Positions 24,048 through 30,620 of a stretch of DNA of 40,119 nt are shown here, piece after piece; the stretch's first letter is position 1, and every line of letters starts with the position of its first letter. The notes under the pieces were generated by a model. The model was not told where the DNA came from, did not search any database, and saw only the letters and a program-made list of their open reading frames with translations. The translations under genes were made by a program, and so were the position numbers. The stretch is from Candidatus Saccharimonadota bacterium (GTDB lineage: Bacteria; Patescibacteriota; Saccharimonadia; Saccharimonadales; Saccharimonadaceae). The stretch is from positions 1 through 40,119 of the forward strand of contig DAICXK010000008.1 in the NCBI GenBank assembly GCA_027312225.1. The letters are read 5' to 3'.

Positions 24048-24698
24048 ATGGACATAGGGTATATTGTGATTCTTATTGGCGTGATTCTGTCCTCGATGAC
24101 GCTTCACGAGGCAATGCACGCATTTGTCGGGTATTGGTTAGGTGATGACACGGCCAAGCGGCAAGGGAGACTGACATTGAACCCAATAAAACACATTGAC
24201 CCGTTTTTGACGATTCTTTTGCCAGTGATGCTTGCGCTTATTCCTGGTGCACCTATCTTTGGTGGGGCCAAGCCTGTGCCATTCAACCCTGACAGAGTGA
24301 AGGGTGGCGAGTGGGGCGCGGCATTGATCGCCGTTGCTGGACCGTTAACCAACTTTATTATTGCCTTTATTTTCTTTGGCGTCGGTGTTGTTACCGGTGT
24401 TATCACGACCGCAGGGGTTGAGGTAAGCCTGATGGGACAGATCATAATAACAGGAGTGTATGTGAATATAGGCTTCTTTATATTTAATATGTTGCCGATC
24501 CCGCCACTTGACGGTTCACGGGTTGTTTATGCGCTTGCGCCTGAATTTGTGCGACGCGGTATGGAAGTGATTGAACGCATGGGTATTATTGTTATCTTTG
24601 TGTTGGTTATGCTTGCAGGCTCAGTCATAGGACCTCTGCTTGGTGGGGCTATTGTTGGAATCTTGGATCTATTTACAGCAATTTTTCGTCTGTCTTAG
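24048..24698 (+). CDS. Site-2-type intramembrane metalloprotease (M50 family)
   Basis: The 216-residue membrane protein carries HEAMH (residues 20-24), the zinc-binding HExxH, in the first transmembrane helix. The third ligand region NMLPIPPLDGSRV is near residues 149-161. About six helices are predicted. It belongs to the compact family without a PDZ domain, related to SpoIVFB/rhomboid-like S2P of unknown substrate. TATACT at 24035-24040 ends 7 nt before the ATG, so it is probably leaderless. The nearby 24044 ATG is out of frame. Confidence 0.93.
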   Translation: MDIGYIVILIGVILSSMTLHEAMHAFVGYWLGDDTAKRQGRLTLNPIKHIDPFLTILLPVMLALIPGAPIFGGAKPVPFNPDRVKGGEWGAALIAVAGPLTNFIIAFIFFGVGVVTGVITTAGVEVSLMGQIIITGVYVNIGFFIFNMLPIPPLDGSRVVYALAPEFVRRGMEVIERMGIIVIFVLVMLAGSVIGPLLGGAIVGILDLFTAIFRLS

Positions 24699-24700
24699 GC

Positions 24701-24729
24701 ATGACGACAGAACAATTCGGTGCTATACT
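24701..24729 (+). promoter_or_regulatory. Promoter of the 6S-like RNA
   Basis: ATGACG (24701-24706) and TATACT (24724-24729) are 17 bp apart; transcription would start near 24736, at the base of the RNA's closing helix. Confidence 0.7.
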
Positions 24730-24735
24730 AGAAGT

Positions 24736-24889
24736 GTCCCAGAGTAGCTTCGGGCGCATATGATTTTCCTAACATCATATTGATAGGGAGTTCAAATGAT
24801 TCGCTACCGTGGTAGCGCTTTGAGAACACCCACCTCCAGCTATACGCAGGGGAATATCAAGCGTCCAACGGCGATCTCTGGGATTTTTT
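24736..24889 (+). ncRNA. Structured RNA, probably 6S-like
   Basis: About 154 nt with a promoter just upstream. Its ends pair as TCCCAGAG (24737-24744) with CTCTGGGA (24876-24883), and a T6 run follows directly. Inside, an open bubble is followed by GGGCGC/GCGTCC, TGAT/ATCA with TTCC/GGAA, GTT-CAAA/TTTG-AAC, and an apical CGCTAC-CGTG-GTAGCG hairpin. A single rod with a large internal bubble is the 6S RNA plan, and the length is close to known 6S RNAs. No primary-sequence match was recognised, so the family is inferred. It ends 19 bp before tRNA-Pro. Confidence 0.62.
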
Positions 24890-24908
24890 GTGTTAAAACG
24901 GTACATAT

Positions 24909-24984
24909 CGGGATGTGGCGCAGTTGGTAGCGCGCACCGCTGGGGGTGGTGAGGCCGCTGGTTCAAGTCCAGTCATCCCGACCA
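24909..24984 (+). tRNA. tRNA-Pro (GGG)
   Basis: Acceptor CGGGATG/CATCCCG, D arm GCGC/GCGC, anticodon stem CACCG/TGGTG with loop CTGGGGG (GGG), T loop TTCAAGT, discriminator A and encoded CCA. The C1-G72 start pair is typical of tRNA-Pro. Confidence 0.96.
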
Positions 24985-24998
24985 AGGTGAAGAAGCAG

Positions 24999-25028
24999 AA
25001 AATGTCGTCCACAGGGCGACATTTTATT
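24999..25028 (+). terminator. Terminator after tRNA-Pro
   Basis: AAAATGTCG pairs with CGACATTTT around a nine-base loop and is followed by ATTCG. Confidence 0.7.
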
Positions 25029-25089
25029 CGTTTCATCGTAGAATAGCTGTAGGAATGAGACAATACAAACAGTCACAAGGAATGTAATA

Positions 25090-25968
25090 GTGAAGCAACG
25101 AATCTCAGTAAGAGCGATCGTACGGCGTGAAGGCAAGACGTTACTGCTACGTCGCGCGGATGGACGATCGAGCATCGTGGGCCAGTATGAATTGCCGGGA
25201 GGTAAGGTTGCGTATGAAGAGCAGCCAGAAGATGCGTTGCGTCGGTACCTTCATGATGACGTGGGGGTGTACGTTCAGACGGCCCAGCTGTATGACGCGG
25301 TGACGTACATTGATCATGACGACCGTGCTATCCAATATTTAGTGCTTGTCTATCTTGTGAGCCTTGCGCCTGGACATCATGTCATTAATCTGAGCGGCCA
25401 TTATAGTAAATATGAATGGAAATCGTTTAAAAATATACAACAAGAAGAAGTGACCGACCTTACGTCATTATTGTTGGGAATAATACAACATCAGTCAATT
25501 ACAGATGAACTTGTTGTTGAGGAGAATAAGATTGTTGATGAAATAACATCGAATGATGTGATAACTGTTTACTCGGATGGGGGGTCTCGTGGCAATCCTG
25601 GGCCATCGGCTGCCGGCTTCGTTATTGTAAACGGTCAACAAGAAATGGTGGAACAGGGTGGTGAGTATCTTGGTATCACGACAAATAGTGTCGCAGAGTA
25701 TCATGGGGTTCGTCTTGGGCTTGAGCGTGCGCTTGAGCTGGGGTACAAGCGAATTGATTTTCGGGTAGATAGTATGATGATCGTGAATCAGATGAATGGG
25801 ACATATACGATTAAGAATCGAGAGTTATGGCCGATTCACGAACGAATACGTGGATTGATTCGACAATTTGAGATGGTAAAGTTTTCGCACGTAAAAAGAG
25901 AATTTAATCAATTAGCTGATGGCATGGTGAATAAAACACTTGATGCCCGAGCGAAGCAAATAGAATAG
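25090..25968 (+). CDS. Nudix hydrolase-ribonuclease HI fusion protein
   Basis: The 292-residue protein has two domains. Residues 1-135 form a Nudix domain. Its box (about 37-60, GGKVAYEEQPEDALRRYLHD then DVGV) departs from the consensus: the usual RE is RR-Y and EE is DD, so catalysis may be altered or lost. Residues 155-290 are a complete RNase HI domain, with D163 (VYSDGGSRGNPGPS), E203 (SVAEYHG), D227 (RVDSMM) and D277 (LADGMV). RNase H degrades RNA in RNA-DNA hybrids. The start is GTG at 25090 with AAGGA eight bases upstream. The rnpB promoter begins at its stop. Confidence 0.9.
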   Translation: MKQRISVRAIVRREGKTLLLRRADGRSSIVGQYELPGGKVAYEEQPEDALRRYLHDDVGVYVQTAQLYDAVTYIDHDDRAIQYLVLVYLVSLAPGHHVINLSGHYSKYEWKSFKNIQQEEVTDLTSLLLGIIQHQSITDELVVEENKIVDEITSNDVITVYSDGGSRGNPGPSAAGFVIVNGQQEMVEQGGEYLGITTNSVAEYHGVRLGLERALELGYKRIDFRVDSMMIVNQMNGTYTIKNRELWPIHERIRGLIRQFEMVKFSHVKREFNQLADGMVNKTLDARAKQIE

Positions 25969-25970
25969 TG

Positions 25971-25976
25971 TATACT
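25971..25976 (+). promoter_or_regulatory. -10 box of rnpB
   Basis: TATACT ends seven bases before the predicted RNA start at 25983. It overlaps the end of the RNase H gene; no good -35 was found. Confidence 0.65.
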
Positions 25977-25982
25977 GGTCGG

Positions 25983-26360
25983 TAGGCAGTTTATTAGACG
26001 ATCGCTTGTAGCATATACAAGAGGAAAGTCCGGGCAGCGTAGGATACGGCAGTTGCTAACGGCAACCGGGGGTAACCCTAGGGAAAGTGCCACAGAAACG
26101 ATACCGCCTCGATTATAACCAGTCTTGCAAGGTCCTTTCGGGGCTCGGCAATCACTGAGAGGTAAGGGTGAAACGAGTGAGGTAAAGGCTCACAGCGACG
26201 TATGGCGACATACGGAGGAGGTAAACCCTGTCGGCTGCAAGGAGGTCTGTATAAAGAGTGATCCGCTCGCAGGCCGATATCCGCTCGATTTTTTCGGCAA
26301 CGGAAAGACTAGATAGATGATCGTCCACGACAGAACCCGGCTTACCGATAGACTGCCAAC
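25983..26360 (+). ncRNA. rnpB: RNase P RNA (rnpB)
   Basis: Catalytic RNA that matures tRNA 5' ends. The conserved blocks are present: GAGGAAAGTCCGGGC (about 26021-26035), GGGTAACCCTAGGGAAAGTGCCACAGAAA, AGGTAAGGGTGAAACG, the GGAGGTAAACCC stretch and CAGAACCCGGCTTA near the 3' end (all named by segments shorter than the full motif). The 5' GGCAGT (25985-25990) pairs with ACTGCC (26352-26357) to form helix P1. At about 378 nt it is a type-A RNA. A symmetric terminator follows immediately. Confidence 0.97.
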
Positions 26361-26388
26361 TAAAAACACCCCTTGTGGGGTGTTTTTA
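26361..26388. terminator. Bidirectional terminator between rnpB and rplT
   Basis: TAAAAACACCCC-TTGT-GGGGTGTTTTTA, a perfect 12-bp stem usable by the convergent rnpB and rplT transcripts. Confidence 0.93.
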
Positions 26389-26407
26389 GTTAAGAGAAGG
26401 CTTCTTC

Positions 26408-26749
26408 TTACTTTGCTGTTTTTACAACTGCAGTAAATGCCTTTGGCTCGTTGACGGCAAGATCAGCAAGTACTTTGCGGTCTAGTTCTACGTTTGCAGA
26501 TTTAAGGCCAGCGATAAGCTTTCCGTAGGTGGTACCTTCAAGACGCGCAGCAGCGTTAATACGTGTAATCCACAGTGCGCGTAGGTCGCGGCGGCGGTTA
26601 CGGCGATCGCGGTAACTATATTGCAGCGCGCGGATAACGGCTTGCTTGGCAAGGCGGTACGAACGCGTGCGTGCGTGCTGCATACCTTTGGCAGCTTTAA
26701 GAATCTTTTTGTGCTTGGCGCGTGCGGCAACTCCTCGTTTTACTCGCAT
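26408..26749 (-). CDS. rplT: Ribosomal protein bL20
   Basis: The 113-residue large-subunit protein begins [20 protein letters not shown], with the arginine-rich helix [20 protein letters not shown] in the middle. Length matches the family. It binds 23S rRNA early in assembly and in many bacteria represses its own operon; no such site was identified here. Third gene of infC-rpmI-rplT, three bases after rpmI. Confidence 0.97.
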   Translation of the reverse strand: MRVKRGVAARAKHKKILKAAKGMQHARTRSYRLAKQAVIRALQYSYRDRRNRRRDLRALWITRINAAARLEGTTYGKLIAGLKSANVELDRKVLADLAVNEPKAFTAVVKTAK

Positions 26750-26752
26750 GGG

Positions 26753-26947
26753 TTATACTCCTAGGGCTCGTTTAATGTTCTTTTCCATACCACCCTTTAC
26801 AACAGCAGTTGTATTAATGGCTCGTTTGCGGCTCTTGCTTTTCTTTGCAAGCATGTGGCCTTTGAACGCACGGCGGCGGGTAATCTTACCAGTGCTGGTA
26901 AGCTTGACACGCTTGGCGGTTCCTTTGTGGGTCTTTAGCTTTGGCAT
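26753..26947 (-). CDS. rpmI: Ribosomal protein bL35
   Basis: The 64-residue basic protein begins [20 protein letters not shown], the family's typical start, with [16 protein letters not shown]. The ATG overlaps the infC stop (TAATG), so it is probably translated by coupling. Confidence 0.97.
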   Translation of the reverse strand: MPKLKTHKGTAKRVKLTSTGKITRRRAFKGHMLAKKSKSRKRAINTTAVVKGGMEKNIKRALGV

Positions 26948-27459
26948 TACTTCTTACTCCTTACTACTATACTCAGATTGCGACCAGCCATCTGAGGTTT
27001 TTGCTCGAGAATTGCATCTTCATCCAGTAGGGCAACGATTTTATCAATCAGTTCGTATCCAAGTTCTTTGTGAGCCATCTCGCGGCCACGGTAGAATATT
27101 TGGATGCGGACTTTGTGTCCTGCCTCAAGGAAAGATCGAATCTTGCGCAGCTTGATATCAAGGTCACCGCTGCCGATTTTTAGGCCAAAGCGCATTTGTT
27201 TTAGCTCGGCCTGCTTGCTGTTCTTGCGATTCTTCTGTTGCTCCTTCATCTTCTGGTACTGGTATTTACCCCAGTCAACGACTTTGGCAACAGGAGGATC
27301 GGCATTTGGTGAGATTTCAACCAGGTCAACCCCGGCTTCCTCAGCAAGCTTCAGTGCTTCAGCTCGTGAAACGATTCCCAATTGTTCTCCGTTTTGACCA
27401 ATGACACGTAACTCGCGAGCGCGGATTGATTCATTGATACGAACTGAATTGTTACTGAT
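26947..27459 (-). CDS. infC: Translation initiation factor IF-3 with an AUC start codon
   Basis: Binds the 30S subunit and rejects wrong start codons. The obvious TTG at 27381 would remove the conserved N-terminal domain. Reading upstream on the minus strand, the frame continues as [20 protein letters not shown], the standard IF3 opening, back to an ATC codon at 27457-27459. An AAGGAG Shine-Dalgarno sequence (27467-27472) lies seven bases before it. No ATG, GTG or TTG is available in that stretch. The protein is then 170 residues, normal for IF3. Rare AUU/AUC starts are known to give IF3 negative feedback on its own synthesis. A TTGTAT-17-TAGAAT promoter (27516-27544) gives a leader of about 50 nt. 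Confidence 0.93.
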   Translation of the reverse strand: MSNNSVRINESIRARELRVIGQNGEQLGIVSRAEALKLAEEAGVDLVEISPNADPPVAKVVDWGKYQYQKMKEQQKNRKNSKQAELKQMRFGLKIGSGDLDIKLRKIRSFLEAGHKVRIQIFYRGREMAHKELGYELIDKIVALLDEDAILEQKPQMAGRNLSIVVRSKK

Positions 27460-27515
27460 TGTTACTCTCCTTGAATTACTTTATGAGTTTGCTTCTCGGG
27501 CGTTACTCATCGACT

Positions 27516-27544
27516 ATTCTACCAAAATACCCCCGAGAATACAA
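27516..27544 (-). promoter_or_regulatory. infC operon promoter
   Basis: Minus-strand TTGTAT and TAGAAT separated by 17 bp, immediately behind the comM stop codon. Confidence 0.65.
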
Positions 27545-27550
27545 GAGGTA

Positions 27551-29062
27551 CTAGTTCTGTCGGTACTGCAGGGCTTCGGCAATATGAGAGGTGTGAACAT
27601 CATCACTATCTTCGAGGTCGGCAATCGTGCGCGCTACGCGCAGTACTCGAAAGTATGCACGGGTACTAAGCTGCATTTTATCGGTGGCGGTAGCAAGAAG
27701 ACGCTTTGAGTCGGTATCAAGTTTGATAATAGATCTAATTTCGTGGCTTGATAGCATATCGTTGTATCTATTACTACTTTTGTATCTTATAGATTGACGA
27801 TACAGGGCACGAGAGATAGATTCTCGGGCTGCTTTATGTTGTGAATCCGATAACGAACTGTGCTCAAGTAATGTGTCGTGGGGAACGCGTGGAACAGTGA
27901 CGACAAGATCAATTCTATCAAGGAGCGGTCCTGATAATCGTTTTTGATAGCTGTTAATTTGGATGGGCGAACAAGAGCATTCTCTTGACGCATCTCCGTA
28001 GTATCCGCAGGGGCATGGATTCATCGTTGCAATTAATGTAAAGTCTGCCGGATACGACACCTTGCTTTGGGCGCGTGAGATTGCGACCTGACGGTCTTCT
28101 AGCGGCTGGCGTAGCGCCTCAAGGGTAGAGCGTGGGTATTCAGGGAGTTCGTCAAGAAATAGCACGCCACGGTGTGCTAGGCTGATCTCACCTGGTTGGG
28201 GGTGGCTGCCACCGCCAATGATGGCGATGCGACTTGAGGTGTGATGCGGGGTACGGAATGGCCGATGAGTGATGATGGTATCGATGGCCTCACCACCGAG
28301 GCTAAGCATTTTGGTGATTTCTCGTTGTTCATCTGGCTGAGGGGCGGGCAGCAGGTGAAGCAGCGCCTGGGCGAGCATAGTTTTGCCCGTACCAGGAGAT
28401 CCCTTTAAAAGGAGGTTGTGGCGGCCAGCGGCAGCTATGATAAGCGCGCGTTTTGCCTGAGACTGTCCGACGATGTCATCAAGCAGGGGGTGTTCAGGTC
28501 GCTCATCACGGGGCTGTGGGACAGGGGGAGTAGTTGGCTGTACACGCCGCTCACCCTTGAGATGAAGGAATAGCTCTTTCAGAGATTGTACGCCAATGAC
28601 AGAGATCCCAGTCACAAGACTTGCTTGGTGGGCGTTGCCAGCGGGAAGGTAGAGCGTGGTGAGATTGGTATTTTGTGCAATCTCAGCAATAGATATAGCT
28701 CCTTTGATGGGGCGCACCGACCCGTCAAGCGCTAATTCACCCGCAAGTAAGGCGCCTGCGACATCTGTCTGGAGTAATTGGCCACTTGCAACGAGGATGG
28801 CCAGCGCAATAGGAAGATCGTAATGAGTGCCCTCTTTGGGGAGCTCTGCAGGTGCAAGGTTAATCGTTAACCGTTTAGCAGGGTACTCAAGAAGAGAATT
28901 CGTAAGGGCACTTTTAACACGTTCTTTTGCCTCATCAATTGATTTGTTGGCTAATCCAACAATTTGGATAGAGGGAAGGCCTCTGGTGGCGTCGCCCTCG
29001 ACCTCAATGACCTTGCCATCAAAGCCGATAGGAGCTGCCGAGTACACCTTTGCCACCGTCAT
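27551..29062 (-). CDS. comM: YifB/ComM family Mg-chelatase-like AAA+ ATPase
   Basis: The 503-residue protein has the ChlI-type N-terminal domain (about 15-160), Walker A GSPGTGKT at 221-228, Walker B GVLFLDELPE and a C-terminal Mg-chelatase domain with CPCGYYGD. ComM proteins are hexameric helicases that promote branch migration during natural transformation. With a retractile type IV pilus in the same window, this fits DNA uptake, but no ComEC is visible here. A CTAGTTA-AGCA-TAACTAG palindrome (29069-29086) lies between its start and the tmRNA promoter. Confidence 0.95.
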   Translation of the reverse strand: MTVAKVYSAAPIGFDGKVIEVEGDATRGLPSIQIVGLANKSIDEAKERVKSALTNSLLEYPAKRLTINLAPAELPKEGTHYDLPIALAILVASGQLLQTDVAGALLAGELALDGSVRPIKGAISIAEIAQNTNLTTLYLPAGNAHQASLVTGISVIGVQSLKELFLHLKGERRVQPTTPPVPQPRDERPEHPLLDDIVGQSQAKRALIIAAAGRHNLLLKGSPGTGKTMLAQALLHLLPAPQPDEQREITKMLSLGGEAIDTIITHRPFRTPHHTSSRIAIIGGGSHPQPGEISLAHRGVLFLDELPEYPRSTLEALRQPLEDRQVAISRAQSKVSYPADFTLIATMNPCPCGYYGDASRECSCSPIQINSYQKRLSGPLLDRIDLVVTVPRVPHDTLLEHSSLSDSQHKAARESISRALYRQSIRYKSSNRYNDMLSSHEIRSIIKLDTDSKRLLATATDKMQLSTRAYFRVLRVARTIADLEDSDDVHTSHIAEALQYRQN

Positions 29063-29068
29063 GTGTCT

Positions 29069-29086
29069 CTAGTTAAGCATAACTAG
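29069..29086. promoter_or_regulatory. Palindrome between comM and tmRNA
   Basis: A perfect 7-bp inverted repeat CTAGTTA-AGCA-TAACTAG in the 60-bp divergent promoter region. It could be an operator or an incidental hairpin. Confidence 0.4.
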
Positions 29087-29106
29087 AAATGAACGACAAG
29101 TGATGG

Positions 29107-29112
29107 TAAAAT
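29107..29112 (+). promoter_or_regulatory. -10 box of tmRNA
   Basis: TAAAAT ten bases before the mature tmRNA 5' end. Confidence 0.55.
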
Positions 29113-29122
29113 AAATATATCT

Positions 29123-29519
29123 GGGGCTGATATAGCTTTCGACAGAAGGATATTAACAGATTATTTTGCAAGCCGACCATACACGTACGTATATTTTTAA
29201 TTGCAAACCCAATTAAAACAGCATTTGCAAATCTAAAGAGTGCTATCACTCCTAAGTTTGCCTTTGCACCAATCGCAGCCTAATACGCGCGATCATCCCG
29301 TGTCATCAGGTGACATATCGGCAGGGGGTGTTATATTTATGTCACTTACTACGTATGTGCGCAGTGGTGCATACGCTAGGAAAGTTTTCCACGCAACAAT
29401 TCGGACATTTCTGTTTATCTTTTAGCCTGAAGAGTTGTAAATTATCAAGATAAACTAAGCTTGTAGACGAATAGTCAGTTACCTTTTGGACGCGGGGGCA
29501 GTACCCGCCAGCTCCACCA
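29123..29519 (+). ncRNA. ssrA: tmRNA (ssrA) with a 26-residue tag and unusual T loop
   Basis: Rescues stalled ribosomes. The 5' GGGGCTG pairs with 3' CAGCTCC, followed by discriminator A and an encoded CCA (29517-29519). The tRNA-like TTTCGACAG block follows the start. The tag is read from GCA at 29203 for 26 codons to TAA at 29281; it begins ANPIKTAFAN and ends KFAFAPIAA, whose last residues resemble the usual LAA degron. The T arm is GCGGG/CCCGC but its loop is GGCAGTA, not the conserved TTCRANY. The last 17 nt (without the final CA) recur at 29673-29689. Confidence 0.95.
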
Positions 29520-29559
29520 AAGAAAATGCTCCAATCCTTTCGATTGGAGCATTTTCTTT
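29519..29559 (+). terminator. Terminator of tmRNA
   Basis: A perfect 18-bp stem, AAAGAAAATGCTCCAATC and its complement, around CTTTC; its 5' arm begins at the final A of CCA. Confidence 0.85.
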
Positions 29560-29672
29560 CTGGCTGATGAGGGCTGCTGCCCGTGAGGTGGAAGACAGCC
29601 AGTGGCTGTCTGAGCAATCATTGCTTGACCGTAGCGAGCGGGCTTTAGCCCCCGAGTGGAGTAAACGTGAAC
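29560..29672. other. Spacer between duplicated tmRNA ends
   Basis: No gene seen. It holds three adjacent hairpins: GACAGCC/GGCTGTC (about 29593-29610), AGCAAT/ATTGCT, and GGGCTTTAGCCC (29640-29651). The core GGCTTTAGCC with flanking GAGCGG and GAGTG resembles 18908-18930 in the tRNA-Val spacer. Confidence 0.6.
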
Positions 29673-29689
29673 GTACCCGCCAGCTCCAC
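29673..29689 (+). repeat. Duplicate of the tmRNA 3' end (17 bp)
   Basis: GTACCCGCCAGCTCCAC exactly repeats 29501-29517, from inside the T loop to the first C of CCA, 172 bp away. The final CA is replaced by AT, so this copy could not serve as a functional 3' end. Confidence 0.85.
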
Positions 29690-29743
29690 ATAAAAAGAAA
29701 CAACCGCCTGCGAGGAACGGTCGTTTCAAGTGTGGAGTTTTTT
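29684..29743 (+). terminator. Hairpin behind the duplicated tmRNA end
   Basis: CTCCACA, which belongs to the duplicated RNA end, pairs with TGTGGAG at 29731-29737, enclosing GAAAC-A-ACCG/CGGT-C-GTTTC, followed by seven T residues. A clear intrinsic terminator. Confidence 0.82.
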
Positions 29744-29930
29744 GGAAATACTTTTTATTTTTGGTTCCTGTATAATTTTTTTACTCAGGAACTACCCCTA
29801 TAATAAGCTAGCATCGTGCTTACGTCAATACTATTTTCGGGTAATATTTAGGTAAAAAATACCACGATAATTTGTCAGTAGCTGGGTAGGGTAGGACGGT
29901 ATATAGACCACACCATCCATGGTGTACGAG
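29744..29930. other. AT-rich intergenic stretch
   Basis: No gene seen. It contains an inverted repeat GTTCCTG...CAGGAAC near 29764-29790 enclosing a T-run, and ACACCAT-CC-ATGGTGT near 29909-29924, which may end the HIT transcript on the minus strand. Confidence 0.5.
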
Positions 29931-30398
29931 CTATGCGTTGTGATCGGCAAAATAACGACGCAGCCGCGCGGCGTAGAGCCGGCGATCGGCAGGAGGGACA
30001 AAGGCTTTATTGTCGTGGTTCTGGTAAAGCATGTCGCCAGGGTGGCGAGGGAAGACGTGGGTGTGAAAATGCCAGACATCCTGGTTGCCGTCTGGTTCAT
30101 TATGTTGGCGGGTTGATGTGCCTGTGCAATCGTAGGTTGATCGAATGGCAATGGCGATGCGCTTGGTGGTAACTGCAACATGCTTTAGCAAGGCGTCGTC
30201 GATATCGTAAATATTTTCGACGTGGCGGTTTGGGATAATAATGACATGGCCGGGATTGTTGACCCACCATTTCGGTGAAATGAACGCGGTAATATGCTCG
30301 TCTTGCAGGACGATATCGTCATTACGCTTATACTCAGTTTCATTGCCGCCTAGCCAATCGCAGAATGGACACAGGTAGTCGATTGGTTCGTGGTTCAT
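29931..30398 (-). CDS. HIT family nucleotide hydrolase or transferase
   Basis: The 155-residue protein has the histidine-triad signature HFHTHVFPR (HxHxHxx) near residue 118, preceded by the NPGHVIIIPNRHVENIYDI strand-loop typical of Hint/HIT proteins. Such enzymes hydrolyse nucleoside phosphoramidates or dinucleoside polyphosphates. The N-terminus has CPFCDW, a possible zinc pair found in some HIT subfamilies. I start at ATG 30398, close behind a minus-strand TACAAT box, rather than the ORF limit 30 codons upstream. Confidence 0.92.
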   Translation of the reverse strand: MNHEPIDYLCPFCDWLGGNETEYKRNDDIVLQDEHITAFISPKWWVNNPGHVIIIPNRHVENIYDIDDALLKHVAVTTKRIAIAIRSTYDCTGTSTRQHNEPDGNQDVWHFHTHVFPRHPGDMLYQNHDNKAFVPPADRRLYAARLRRYFADHNA

Positions 30399-30586
30399 AT
30401 GGAAGATATTGTAGCATGAATGGGCATATGACGACCGAATGGCTTCCGTTTTGCGGAAGTATTGTACTATTATATATAATCTACACAACGTACTTTTATT
30501 TACAACACCAATAAAATAACACCTATGTAGTAGAACATTCTACATATATGTTGTTGTAATTACATATTTAAAATAACGATAGACTA
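30399..30586. other. AT-rich region before the candidate RNA
   Basis: No gene seen. It contains CTTCCG/CGGAAG near 30450-30468 and the near-perfect palindrome GTAGAACATTCTAC near 30528-30550, which might be an operator. Confidence 0.4.
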
Positions 30587-30615
30587 TTGACTGAAAAGCG
30601 TAACCGTGCTATTAT
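30587..30615 (+). promoter_or_regulatory. Consensus promoter of the large candidate RNA
   Basis: TTGACT (30587-30592) and TATTAT (30610-30615) are 17 bp apart; transcription would start near 30621, where the closing helix begins. Confidence 0.72.
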
Positions 30616-30620
30616 CAGTT

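Noticed and set aside
26947-27381. infC starting at TTG 27381
   Set aside because: This would delete the conserved N-terminal segment; AUC with a good Shine-Dalgarno sequence explains the full protein.
29486-29803. Frame across the tmRNA end and the spacer
   Set aside because: It begins inside tmRNA and crosses two terminators; no protein features.
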